Numbered from the stretch's first letter, positions 1 to 6,756 are shown. The stretch: DNA of 16,412 nucleotides from Candidatus Aenigmatarchaeota archaeon (GCA_016187365.1 JACPJX010000006.1:1-16412); one strand, 5' to 3'. The notes: generated by a model not told the origin, from the sequence alone. Made by a program: numbers and translations.

Positions 1-96
1 AACGGGCGGTGCTTTGCCTTTCATCCAGATTCCGGTATAGCCAAAGAGCTCTGCAACAATCTGATGTAAGCCAAATTCAGGCAATGAAGAACTAGT

Positions 97-128
97 TGCA
101 TCCATTAACTCATTTGCTCGGGCTGTGC
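97..128 (+). repeat. Left copy of imperfect direct repeat flanking the DUF4258/DUF2283 pair
   Basis: Bases 97-128 match 651-682 at 27 of 32 positions with no gaps (constant offset 554). The best-conserved core is TTAACTCATTTGCTCGGGCT here against TTAACTCGTTTGTTCGGGCT on the right. The two copies bracket exactly the two small genes at 197-645. Confidence 0.6.
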
Positions 129-163
129 AAGAAAGCGATTCAACAATTTCTTTCAAAGAAAGT

Positions 164-172
164 GTATATTTA
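164..172 (+). promoter_or_regulatory. TATA box for the DUF4258 gene
   Basis: TATATTTAA lies about 29 nt upstream of the ATG at 197, so the predicted transcript has at most a few leader bases. No Shine-Dalgarno sequence is seen before 197. Beside it, 147-161 (TTTCTTT-C-AAAGAAA) is a perfect small palindrome that could be an operator. Confidence 0.4.
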
Positions 173-196
173 ACCGCATATGCCCAGAAGTAAATA

Positions 197-430
197 ATGG
201 AAATTGAATATTCATATCATGCGAAAACAGAAATAGCTAAAAGAGAGTTATCAAAATCCCAGATTGAAGATGTATTGAAGGGCCCTGATAAGATACTGGA
301 TGGAAAAGATGGCAGGAAGATAGCACAAAAAGTTATAGGGAAATATCTTTTGAGAGTGATATATGAAAAAGAAGGAAATGCATATAAGGTTATTACTGCA
401 TACTATTCAAAGCCTGAAAGATACGGGTGA
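197..430 (+). CDS. DUF4258-family small protein (putative toxin of a toxin-antitoxin-like pair)
   Basis: A 77-aa protein with the DUF4258 layout: N-terminal YSYHAKTEIAKRELSKSQIEDVL helix, a central GRKIAQKVIGKYLLRVIYE beta segment, and C-terminal VITAYYSKPERYG. Family members are small single-domain proteins with a predicted RelE/BrnT-like alpha-beta fold. They are often encoded next to a DUF2283 gene, as here, and the pair is generally suspected to be a toxin-antitoxin system, with DUF4258 as the likely toxin. That role is inference, because no catalytic residues are established. The stop codon is immediately followed by the DUF2283 start, so the two are co-transcribed. Base composition is AT-rich (44 of 120 bases G or C in 241-360), unlike mre11 downstream, which suggests acquisition. 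Confidence 0.8.
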   Translation: MEIEYSYHAKTEIAKRELSKSQIEDVLKGPDKILDGKDGRKIAQKVIGKYLLRVIYEKEGNAYKVITAYYSKPERYG

Positions 431-435
431 AACAG

Positions 436-645
436 ATGGAAATTGTATACGATCCTGAAACGGACTCAATGGACATTGAATTCCAGAAAGGCAAGTATGA
501 AGTAAGCAAAGAAATAGCCGAAGGCATAATTATTGACTACACCAAAGACGGCAAAATAATTTCAATTGAAATTCTCAATGCCTCGAAAAGGATGCCAAAA
601 GACAGCATAAAAGGTATCTTGGTTAAACTGCCACAAAAAGCATGA
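436..645 (+). CDS. DUF2283-family small protein (putative antitoxin partner)
   Basis: A 69-aa protein starting MEIVYDPETDSMDIEF, typical of DUF2283, with the family's (I/V)DYxxDGKIISIEILNASKR segment in the middle and a short C-terminal tail. DUF2283 proteins are small beta-rich proteins of unknown biochemistry found beside DUF4258 or similar toxin-like genes, so an antitoxin role is inferred from context. The ATG at 436 is preferred because GGGTGA (425-430) forms a Shine-Dalgarno at good spacing and the family normally begins right before the YDP motif. A GTG at 427 overlapping the upstream stop would add three residues. It lies just inside the right copy of the flanking repeat. Confidence 0.8.
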   Translation: MEIVYDPETDSMDIEFQKGKYEVSKEIAEGIIIDYTKDGKIISIEILNASKRMPKDSIKGILVKLPQKA

Positions 646-650
646 AATTC

Positions 651-682
651 TGCATTCCTTAACTCGTTTGTTCGGGCTGCGC
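651..682 (+). repeat. Right copy of imperfect direct repeat flanking the DUF4258/DUF2283 pair
   Basis: Partner of the repeat at 97-128 (27 of 32 identical). It begins 6 nt after the DUF2283 stop codon and ends just before the mre11 TATA box. Confidence 0.6.
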
Positions 683-688
683 TCAACT

Positions 689-697
689 CTTAAGTAA
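689..697 (+). promoter_or_regulatory. TATA box of the mre11-rad50 operon
   Basis: CTTAAGTAA sits about 26 nt upstream of the mre11 ATG, placing the expected transcription start at or next to the start codon (leaderless mRNA). No Shine-Dalgarno is present. Confidence 0.45.
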
Positions 698-717
698 TTT
701 TTAGGCATTTTATCATC

Positions 718-1923
718 ATGAAGTTCGCGCACCTCCCGGACTGCCATCTCGGCTCGTGGTCTGCGCATGCTGACATGAAGGAGTATTCGCTGATTGCATT
801 TGAAAAATCCATTGATGTGTGCATGCAGGAGAAAGTGGATTTCATCCTTCAGTGCGGCGACTTCTTCGACACGTCGATACCCGGCATAGACGTCCTGCGC
901 CGGGCGGCGGCCGCGCTCCGGAAGTGCAAGGAGGCCGGCATAAGATTCTACGCGATAACAGGCTCGCACGACTTCTCGCCGACTGGAAAGACCATGATGT
1001 CCGTGCTTGAGGACGCCGGCCTGCTCGTGAACATAGCGAAGGGGGAGGAGCATGAGGGGAAACTAAGGTTGAAATTCACCGAAGACAAGACAGGCGCCAA
1101 ACTCGCAGGGATAATCGGCAGGAAGAACTCCCTCGACATGGAATACTTCAGATGCCTAGACAGAAGCATTGAGAAAGACATAGAGCCTGACCCGGGCGGC
1201 TTCAAGATATTCGCCTTCCACGCGGCAATAAGCGAATACAAGCCCGGCAGCATGAAGGACATGCAGTCGATGCCGCTGTCGCTCCTGCCGAAAGGCTTCG
1301 ACTACTACGCATCAGGACACGTGCACAAGAGGTTCGAGGGGGAATACGACGGCAGCAGGATAGTGTATCCCGGCGTCCTCTTTCCGACAAGCTTCGACGA
1401 GCTCGAGGATTACGAAAGCGGGTTCTATATAACCGAGAACGGCTCCATGAAATGGGTCGACATGCAACTGTTCGGCGTGAAGGCGGTAAGGATAAACGCC
1501 GACGGGATGGCGCCACATCAGGTTGAGGACGAGATGAAGAAAGGTTTGCGGGATGCGGCCGGGAAGCTCGTGCTCCTCAGGGTGTCGGGCACGCTGAAGA
1601 GCGGAAAGCCGTCCGACATAGACTTTAGGACTGCTGTAGAAAACGCCGCCAGGGAGGGGGCGGTCGCGCTGAAGATAAACAGGAACGCCCTGACAACAAA
1701 AGAGTTCGAGGAGGTAAAGACCCGGCGCGCGTCGTCGATAGAGGATATGGAGAGCCAGATAATAGCAGAGCATTCGGGGCAGGCGAAAATCCCGGGATTT
1801 GACAGCGCATCCCTGGCAAAGGAACTGATGCACTGCCTCATGGCCGGGAAGATGGAGGACGAGACCAACGCCGTTTTCTGGGAAAGAATCATAGGCGAGG
1901 CGAAGAAGGTGCTGAAGATATGA
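718..1923 (+). CDS. mre11: Mre11 double-strand-break repair nuclease
   Basis: A 401-aa protein with the calcineurin-like phosphoesterase motifs of Mre11 in order: D8-x-H10 (PDCHLG), GD48xxD, GSH84D, H168 in FAFHAAIS, and H201-V-H203 in SGHVHKR. Mre11 is an Mn-dependent 3'-5' exonuclease and endonuclease that acts with Rad50 at DNA ends. The phosphoesterase domain fills roughly residues 1-230. The rest includes the capping domain and a C-terminal helical Rad50-binding part. Two motif positions are unusual: Pro7 where Ser/Ala is common (HISD/HTAD), and Ser83 where most Mre11 proteins have the metal-coordinating Asn of GNHD. The second may be a lineage variant. The stop overlaps the rad50 start as ATGA (1920-1923), so the two are translationally coupled. 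Confidence 0.93.
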   Translation: MKFAHLPDCHLGSWSAHADMKEYSLIAFEKSIDVCMQEKVDFILQCGDFFDTSIPGIDVLRRAAAALRKCKEAGIRFYAITGSHDFSPTGKTMMSVLEDAGLLVNIAKGEEHEGKLRLKFTEDKTGAKLAGIIGRKNSLDMEYFRCLDRSIEKDIEPDPGGFKIFAFHAAISEYKPGSMKDMQSMPLSLLPKGFDYYASGHVHKRFEGEYDGSRIVYPGVLFPTSFDELEDYESGFYITENGSMKWVDMQLFGVKAVRINADGMAPHQVEDEMKKGLRDAAGKLVLLRVSGTLKSGKPSDIDFRTAVENAAREGAVALKINRNALTTKEFEEVKTRRASSIEDMESQIIAEHSGQAKIPGFDSASLAKELMHCLMAGKMEDETNAVFWERIIGEAKKVLKI

Positions 1924-3884
1924 TCCTGAAATCGCTGAGGATGCGGAACATAAGAAGCTACATAGACGAAAGGATAGACTTTCCCGAAGGCTCCACCCTC
2001 CTGTCCGGCGACATAGGCTCCGGCAAGTCCACGATACTGATGGCAATAGACTTCTCCCTTTTCGGCCTGAAGAAGGGCGAACTCCAGGGGAGCGAACTCC
2101 TCAGGCACGGGAAGAACGAGGGGTTTGTCGAGCTTTCCGTGGAATCCGGGGGGAAGGAGATAAAAATAAGAAGAACCCTCAAAAGGGGCAGGAGCATACT
2201 GCAGGACGCCGGCTCCATATCCATGGACGGCTCCGAGCACAGCATGAGCCCGGTGGAGCTCAGGGCAAAGATAATGGAGATCCTCGGCTATCCCCAGCCC
2301 GGCATATTCAGGTACACCGTCTATACGCCGCAGGAGGAGATGAAGGCAATACTTTTCAACACCGATGCGAGGCTGGATGTCATAAGAAGCGTGTTCGGCA
2401 TAGACAAATATTCAAGGATAAAGGCCAATTCAAAAACCCTGCTCTCGGAAATAAGGTCCGAAAGGAGGGAGCAGGACGCGTTCGCAAGCGACATAACCGA
2501 GAAAGCTGCGCTCCTCGAGGAACAGAAAGTTGAACTTTCGGAATCGGAGGCCGGGCTCCGTTCCGCACGGGAGATGGCGGCCAGGATCGATGCAAAGCAT
2601 GACGAAATAAAGAACAGGCTGGAATCCATCAGGTCCGAATACCAGGAATCTGCAAAGGCCCTTGCGGAGCTCCGCCGCAGCGAGACCGAGCTGAAGGGCA
2701 TGAAGTCAAGGCATTCGAGGATTCTTTCAGACATGGCCGGCATGAAAGCAGGCATAGAAGAGACCGCGGCCGCGCTCGAGGCCCGCGGGCATGAAGACCA
2801 TTCGCTGCTGAAAAAAATGGCCGCCGATGCCGAAACCAGAATGGAATACCTGGTCGCAAGAAGGTCGGCGCTTGAAAGGGAAATGCACAACCATGCCTCG
2901 ATACTGGAAAGGAAGTTCTGCGCCGTCTGCGGCCAGGCCGTGAGCAACCCCGAGGACTTCCGGAGGAGGATAGAGGAAATGGACGGCGAAATCGCGGGCA
3001 TCCGCAAAGAGACTGAAACATGCAGGTCGGAACTCGGGGATATCAGGAAAAAAATCATTGAAACAGTCAGGGCTGAAAGTCTCAGGAAATCCTATGAAAA
3101 CGACGTGAAGCGGATGAAAGAACTGGAAGAAGAAAAAGTTTTCATAGAGGCGGCGATGCCTGAACTCGATAGCAAGGTTGCCGCCCTTGCCTCCGGAACG
3201 GATGAAATGGCGGACATAGAGGCCAGGATGAAGTCCGCTGAAAAAGAAATGCGCATGGTCCAGGGGGAGAAAATAGACGCCGAGAAATCCGTGTCCAGGC
3301 TTGAGCAGATGATTGCCGGCGCCTTGCGCACGATATCAGGCCTTGAGGCCGAAATAGCGAAAAAAGAGGCGGCCAGACTCAAATCCATGAGGCTTTCGGA
3401 AATCGATGCATGGATAGACTCCCATTTCGTGCCGCTTGCCGACACGATAGAGAAGAATGTCCTTGCCAGCATACAGATGGAATTCGACGGGTTTTTCCAG
3501 AACTGGTTCAGCCTTCTCATGGGAGACCAGCTGGGTGTAAGGATAGACGACAGGTTCACCCCCCTGATAGAACAGAACGGATATGAAACAGACTACGCGA
3601 GCCTGTCCGGCGGGGAAAAGACGTCAGTCGCGCTTGCGTACAGGCTGGCGCTGAACAAGACGATAAACGTGCTTTCCGCCGGGATAAAGACAAAGGACAT
3701 AATAATACTCGACGAGCCCACCGACGGATTCAGCACAGAGCAGCTGGACAGGATACGCGACGTCATAAGCCAGCTCGGCCTGCGGCAGATAATAATAGTC
3801 TCCCACGAGCCCAAGATAGACACCTTCGTCGACAACGTGATAAGAATCTACAAGGAGAACCACGTGTCAAAGGTCGCCTACTGA
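1920..3884 (+). CDS. rad50: Rad50 SMC-like ATPase, short coiled-coil form
   Basis: A 654-aa SMC-family ATPase, partner of Mre11. Walker A is GDIGSGKST (residues 30-38), the zinc hook is C334-A-V-C337, the ABC signature LSGGE is at 562-566, Walker B IILDEP has D598-E599, and the switch histidine is in VSHEP near 623. Heptad-rich charged coiled coils run from about 170 to 330 and from about 345 to 490 on either side of the hook. ATP binding closes the head dimer on DNA ends and gates Mre11, and the zinc hook links complexes. The length is well below the roughly 850-900 aa of Pyrococcus-type Rad50, the loss being in the coils. The 3' end overlaps the convergent gene at 3878 by 7 bp. Confidence 0.95.
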   Translation: MILKSLRMRNIRSYIDERIDFPEGSTLLSGDIGSGKSTILMAIDFSLFGLKKGELQGSELLRHGKNEGFVELSVESGGKEIKIRRTLKRGRSILQDAGSISMDGSEHSMSPVELRAKIMEILGYPQPGIFRYTVYTPQEEMKAILFNTDARLDVIRSVFGIDKYSRIKANSKTLLSEIRSERREQDAFASDITEKAALLEEQKVELSESEAGLRSAREMAARIDAKHDEIKNRLESIRSEYQESAKALAELRRSETELKGMKSRHSRILSDMAGMKAGIEETAAALEARGHEDHSLLKKMAADAETRMEYLVARRSALEREMHNHASILERKFCAVCGQAVSNPEDFRRRIEEMDGEIAGIRKETETCRSELGDIRKKIIETVRAESLRKSYENDVKRMKELEEEKVFIEAAMPELDSKVAALASGTDEMADIEARMKSAEKEMRMVQGEKIDAEKSVSRLEQMIAGALRTISGLEAEIAKKEAARLKSMRLSEIDAWIDSHFVPLADTIEKNVLASIQMEFDGFFQNWFSLLMGDQLGVRIDDRFTPLIEQNGYETDYASLSGGEKTSVALAYRLALNKTINVLSAGIKTKDIIILDEPTDGFSTEQLDRIRDVISQLGLRQIIIVSHEPKIDTFVDNVIRIYKENHVSKVAY

Positions 3885-4549
3885 CGCTCCCCGAGGACTT
3901 CCCTTGCCTTCTGCCTGACGGCGCCTTTTATCTGATCGGGATTGTCGAAATCATTGGCGGGTATTCCGTGGTATACATACCCCGGTATATTTTCAGACCT
4001 TTCCGCGGCCTCGTCTCCGGTGTGCACGACGTCTATGACGTCTCCGCCTACAATAGCGTCGACCTGATAATGCCTGTCACCGGCTCCTTTGACGTATTTT
4101 TTCCATCCAAAATCCGCGCCTGAATTGTCGAGAAGGCGGAAAAGCTCCGCCTCGCCGTCCTCGACCGACGCGCCAGCCGGGCTTCTTCGCGCGGGCATTC
4201 CTTCGTGTTCAGGCTCCCTTTCGTAAGGTAATGGCACAGGAACAGGCACTGGCACAGGGACTATTCTTTCCCTGTAAGGATAGACAGGAAATGCCCACCC
4301 AAATGGGACAGGCCTCTCATGGTATCCCAGATTTATGCTGAATCTTCCAGAATAAAAATGCCCTTCAAAATATGTGCCCCTGTAAGGCACACCGTCATCT
4401 ATGAAAACCATGGGCCCATAAAAGCTGCGGGGTATGAAACTGCAGTTTGTCCACCCGGCACTTGTATGGATTCTGAACTGGTGGCCTGCTTCGGCCCCTG
4501 GAGCCAGCACCAGCAGCGCGGCCGCGGCATATCCTGACAGTTTTCCCAT
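3878..4549 (-). CDS. Secreted protein of unknown function with a Pro-Val repeat
   Basis: A 223-aa protein from the ATG at 4549. It opens with a signal peptide (MGK, then a hydrophobic AAALLVL core, a likely cleavage after AEA). The mature N-terminal half is aromatic and Gly-rich (FYGPMVFIDD, YFEGHFYSGRF), then comes a PVPVPVPVPLP linker, then a mixed charged C-terminal half (about 120-223). I do not recognise the family. The polyproline-like linker suggests an extended spacer between two outside-facing parts. An in-frame ATG at 4585 would add 12 residues ahead of the signal peptide but lies upstream of the TATA-like box at 4570-4579, so 4549 is preferred as a leaderless start. The 3' end overlaps rad50. 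Confidence 0.7.
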   Translation of the reverse strand: MGKLSGYAAAALLVLAPGAEAGHQFRIHTSAGWTNCSFIPRSFYGPMVFIDDGVPYRGTYFEGHFYSGRFSINLGYHERPVPFGWAFPVYPYRERIVPVPVPVPVPLPYEREPEHEGMPARRSPAGASVEDGEAELFRLLDNSGADFGWKKYVKGAGDRHYQVDAIVGGDVIDVVHTGDEAAERSENIPGYVYHGIPANDFDNPDQIKGAVRQKAREVLGERQ

Positions 4550-4569
4550 TGTTATATTGGTGTGCGAAA

Positions 4570-4579
4570 CCTTAAAAAA
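4570..4579 (-). promoter_or_regulatory. TATA box of the secreted-protein gene
   Basis: Read on the minus strand this is TTTTTTAAGG, centred about 25 nt upstream of the ATG at 4549. The geometry of a leaderless promoter decides between the two possible start codons. Confidence 0.45.
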
Positions 4580-4595
4580 TGTCACTTCGGAGTGA

Positions 4596-4709
4596 TTATT
4601 TCTTCACATTCATCTTCTGCTTGCAGGCGAAGCAGACGCTCCCCTTTGTCTTGTCAACAAGCCGTATCTTTTTGCACTGGGAGCACCGAGAAATAGAGAG
4701 CTTCATCAT
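4596..4709 (-). CDS. 37-aa zinc-ribbon protein
   Basis: The minus strand encodes 37 residues with two CxxC knuckles, RCSQCKK and VCFACKQ, separated by 13 residues, rich in Lys/Arg. This is the pattern of a minimal zinc ribbon that would bind one Zn and probably nucleic acid or a ribonucleoprotein. It resembles the very small zinc-ribbon proteins common in archaea, but I cannot assign a family. A second ATG at 4706 would remove one residue. A TATA box at 4733-4740 lies about 27 nt upstream, supporting a leaderless start. A second tiny CxxC-CxxC protein is encoded at 6517-6633. Confidence 0.7.
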   Translation of the reverse strand: MMKLSISRCSQCKKIRLVDKTKGSVCFACKQKMNVKK

Positions 4710-4732
4710 TGATTTATTATTGCATGCTGTTT

Positions 4733-4740
4733 GATATAAA
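4733..4740 (-). promoter_or_regulatory. TATA box of the 37-aa zinc-ribbon gene
   Basis: Reads TTTATATC on the minus strand, about 27 nt from the start codon at 4709, with no Shine-Dalgarno between. Confidence 0.5.
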
Positions 4741-4753
4741 GTTTTAATTTTTG

Positions 4754-5050
4754 CTAAACTTTCCTTTTTTCGTACTTCTTGTCCTTCAGGATTTCCTCGG
4801 CTTTCCTGAGCCCGGATTTCGCGAAATTCATCATGCGCCCCCTCTCGAACCTGGAAACGTTCTGCTCCTCAAGTATCACGATGTTCGGCTCTATCTGGTC
4901 CAGGACGGACAAAACGGCACTCCTTTTCTGCCTGTCGCGGGTCTTGTCCGCCTTTTCCCGCAGTTTGTCGTATTTCCTCCTCAACTTGTACACCTTGCGC
5001 CGGGTGCTGAACAGGAAGGCGACAGGCCCGACAATTCTTCCGAGAACCAT
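4754..5050 (-). CDS. Small basic helical protein, unknown function
   Basis: A 98-aa protein with a short hydrophobic N-terminus (VGPVAFLF) followed by strongly basic helical sequence (STRRKVYKLRRKYDKLREKADKTRDRQKRS) and a Lys-rich end (LKDKKYEKRKV). The N-terminal segment could be a weak membrane anchor or simply the first helix. The basic surface suggests contact with nucleic acid or acidic lipids. I recognise no domain. It starts 46 bp from the divergent rnhC gene, and a symmetric AT-box between them lies at leaderless distance from both start codons. Confidence 0.6.
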   Translation of the reverse strand: MVLGRIVGPVAFLFSTRRKVYKLRRKYDKLREKADKTRDRQKRSAVLSVLDQIEPNIVILEEQNVSRFERGRMMNFAKSGLRKAEEILKDKKYEKRKV

Positions 5051-5067
5051 GATATTATTTGGCGAGG

Positions 5068-5077
5068 TTTAATATAA
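5068..5077. promoter_or_regulatory. Symmetric AT-box shared by two divergent leaderless genes
   Basis: TTTAATATAA reads as a TATA-like box on both strands. Its centre is about 24-25 nt from each start codon (5050 leftward, 5097 rightward). The whole intergenic gap is only 46 bp, leaving no other well-placed box for the minus gene. Confidence 0.45.
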
Positions 5078-5096
5078 CGCTTTCTATAATATTCTT

Positions 5097-5747
5097 ATGG
5101 GCAGGATAGGGATAGATGAGTCCGGCAAGGGCGACTACTTCGGATACCTGGTGGTGGCAGGAGCCTACGCCGACCAGAAGAACGAGAGCATCCTCAAAGG
5201 CATGGGGGTGAGGGACTCGAAACTCGTTTCGGATGCCGGATGCCTGAAACTCGCGGCGAAGATAAAGAAGATATGCGCGCACGAAATAGTGAAGATTTCC
5301 CCGGAAAAGTACAACATGCTGTATGAAAAATTCGGGAACCTCAACAGGATGCTGGCATGGGGGCATGCGAAGGTCATAGACAACATGACAAAAAAAGTCG
5401 GGTGCAGGGACGTCATATCCGACAAGTTCTCGGAGAAAAACCACATAGAAGAGTTCCTCCGTCAGATGGCAAAAAAGAACAAGGCGCTTGAAAAAATAAA
5501 ACTCGCGGAGAGGGCGCATGCCGAAAGCGACATCGCCGTCGCCGCCGCGTCGATACTCGCAAGGGCCGAATACCTCAAAACCCTTCGCCTGCTTTCAAGG
5601 ACTATAGGATACAGCCTGCCGAAGGGCTCCGCCCACGTAAGGCAGGCCATTGACGACGTCGTCAGGATGCACGGCGATGACATCCTGCAGCACGTGGCGA
5701 AGACGCACTTCAATGTGCAAATCGGTGGGAAAAATCGGGGAACATGA
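5097..5747 (+). CDS. rnhC: Ribonuclease HIII-type enzyme without the N-terminal substrate-binding domain
   Basis: A 216-aa type 2 RNase H. The N-terminal GIDESGKGDYFG motif is that of RNase HIII rather than the DEAGRG of RNase HII. The catalytic set appears as D7, E8, D109 (ISDKF) and E143 (HAESDIAVAAASILAR), the DEDE arrangement of RNase HIII. The enzyme cleaves RNA in RNA-DNA hybrids. Bacterial RNase HIII carries an N-terminal TBP-like domain of about 80-90 residues, but here the protein begins directly with the catalytic domain. Tyr17 replaces the usual Pro of the FGPLV strand. The start is fixed by the TATA box at 5068-5077 and by the motif lying at the very N-terminus. Confidence 0.85.
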   Translation: MGRIGIDESGKGDYFGYLVVAGAYADQKNESILKGMGVRDSKLVSDAGCLKLAAKIKKICAHEIVKISPEKYNMLYEKFGNLNRMLAWGHAKVIDNMTKKVGCRDVISDKFSEKNHIEEFLRQMAKKNKALEKIKLAERAHAESDIAVAAASILARAEYLKTLRLLSRTIGYSLPKGSAHVRQAIDDVVRMHGDDILQHVAKTHFNVQIGGKNRGT

Positions 5748-5750
5748 GGA

Positions 5751-5756
5751 TTTATA
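5751..5756 (+). promoter_or_regulatory. TATA box for the gene at 5778
   Basis: TTTATA follows the rnhC stop by a few bases and lies about 25 nt upstream of the ATG at 5778, another leaderless arrangement. It favours 5778 (second Met) slightly over 5775. Confidence 0.45.
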
Positions 5757-5777
5757 GGCTTCTTCGATGCATGAATG

Positions 5778-6515
5778 ATGGGGCGGATAAAGGTCCTGAT
5801 GGACCCTGAGCAGAGGGAAAGATATGTTTCCGAACTTTTTTCCCTTGAAGGATGGGAAGGCGTGACAGAAGACCCAAACGCCGCTTATTGCCCTATATCC
5901 CTCACATCGACTCCGCAAAAAATAAAGCCTTACCTGAAGATGCGCCAGGAGATGCTGAAAGGAGTTCTGAGAAGGTCGGGCATCACCCCGTATGATCCAA
6001 GCGATTCAAGGGCATACAGCCCGGACTTCAACAGAGATGCCGAGCCCGATGAAGTGTATGATTTTGATTCCAGAAAAGTGGCGGAAGCCAGATACTTCAC
6101 CGGGCATCTGATTTTGCCCACGATGGGCGTCGGCGCCGAGATGGAAAAAGCCAGAACTTTGAATAAGATAGTTGTCGCCCTCATGGATTCGGACATAAGA
6201 ATAAGCCGTATGCTGCCGAGCAGGGTAATATATCTTCAGTATGAAAACTTCACCGACCAGTCCGACGAATTCGTCCCTGTTTTCGATATGCTGAGAGAAT
6301 TCGATCCCGGCATGGGCCTTGACGACCGGAGACCGGTCCTGCTCGGGTTCGAAAGAGATTCCAGAAGGGTAGTGGACCTTGCGGAAGAGGTTTACAGGGA
6401 GTTTCCGGAACTGAAATTCATTTACGACCCCGAAACGCCGCTACTGGAATTGAATTGCACAGACATGAAACTCATGTACGGAAGCCTGACGGCAAGAGTG
6501 CTGCATCCGGATTAG
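5778..6515 (+). CDS. Conserved-looking protein, possibly nucleoside 2-deoxyribosyltransferase-like
   Basis: A 245-aa soluble protein. An early CPISLTS strand, a GITPYDPSDS segment and then EARYFTGHLILPTMGVGAEMEKARTLNKIVVALMD give a Rossmann-like order. The region around residues 105-135 (hydrophobic strand, Gly turn, acidic GAEMEKA helix, then a KIVVALM strand) resembles the nucleoside 2-deoxyribosyltransferase/TIR-like fold, in which a glutamate of that helix is catalytic. This is weak, fold-level similarity. The ATG at 5775 would add one Met. The gene is separated by a single base from the stop of the convergent zinc-ribbon gene. Confidence 0.6.
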   Translation: MGRIKVLMDPEQRERYVSELFSLEGWEGVTEDPNAAYCPISLTSTPQKIKPYLKMRQEMLKGVLRRSGITPYDPSDSRAYSPDFNRDAEPDEVYDFDSRKVAEARYFTGHLILPTMGVGAEMEKARTLNKIVVALMDSDIRISRMLPSRVIYLQYENFTDQSDEFVPVFDMLREFDPGMGLDDRRPVLLGFERDSRRVVDLAEEVYREFPELKFIYDPETPLLELNCTDMKLMYGSLTARVLHPD

Positions 6516-6516
6516 G

Positions 6517-6633
6517 TCACTTCCGTATCTTGTCCTTGCACGGGTTGCATATGTTGCCCGCGTTGGACTTCTCCAGGGCGCCCTCGCATATTATGCACCT
6601 TCTGGAAGCCGCCTTTTCCCTCGGAACTGCCAT
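6517..6633 (-). CDS. 38-aa zinc-ribbon protein
   Basis: The minus strand encodes 38 residues: a basic N-terminus (MAVPREKAASRR) and two knuckles, RCIICEG and ICNPCKD, separated by 12 residues, ending DKIRK. This is a minimal zinc ribbon comparable in size and layout to the 37-aa protein at 4596-4709, but different enough in sequence that they may be distant paralogues or separate families. The role is unknown, with RNA or ribosome association a guess from charge. An AT-rich box at about 6663-6670 (TTTATTAC on the minus strand) is a candidate promoter. The stop lies 1 bp from the convergent upstream gene. Confidence 0.65.
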   Translation of the reverse strand: MAVPREKAASRRCIICEGALEKSNAGNICNPCKDKIRK

Positions 6634-6746
6634 GAATATCACGTATCTCTTGTGCAAGAAAAGTAATAAACCAATTTTCCTGAAAAAGAGCTTCGTTCTT
6701 TGAAGATTTGAGCATCACAGAAAAATTACGCCGGGAAGGTTCCGAA

Positions 6747-6756
6747 GATTTAAATG
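6747..6756 (+). promoter_or_regulatory. TATA box of sepF
   Basis: GATTTAAATG with purine-rich bases upstream. Transcription would start near 6775, giving a leader of about 30 nt that includes the GAGGTG ribosome binding site at 6794-6799. A second AT-rich box (TTATAATA, about 6770) is too close to keep that site in the message. Confidence 0.4.

Larger units (their letters stand above)
1..216 (-). pseudogene. Partial open frame running off the left edge, possibly a gene remnant
   Basis: On the minus strand the frame is open from 216 to the window edge (72 codons). It reads as plausible protein, with a helical stretch (AYAVKYTLSLKEIVESL) followed by FGLHQIVAELFGYTGIWMKG. No ATG occurs until 105-103, well inside the open stretch, and its upstream part overlaps the start of the divergent gene at 197. 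This fits either a gene fragment that lost its 5' end when the neighbouring two-gene module arrived, or a gene starting at an internal codon. I do not recognise the family. The left copy of the 32-bp repeat lies inside this frame. Confidence 0.25.

Noticed and set aside
562..1053. Minus-strand 163-codon frame opposite mre11
   Set aside because: Shadow of the mre11 frame in GC-rich codons. It has no recognisable domain and the sense strand has strong motifs.
1312..2240. Long minus-strand frames opposite mre11 and rad50
   Set aside because: Antisense shadows of well-supported genes, with implausible composition.
4751..5077. Plus-strand frames opposite the 98-aa basic protein
   Set aside because: They have low-complexity composition and no promoter, and the minus frame has a start at leaderless distance from the shared AT-box.
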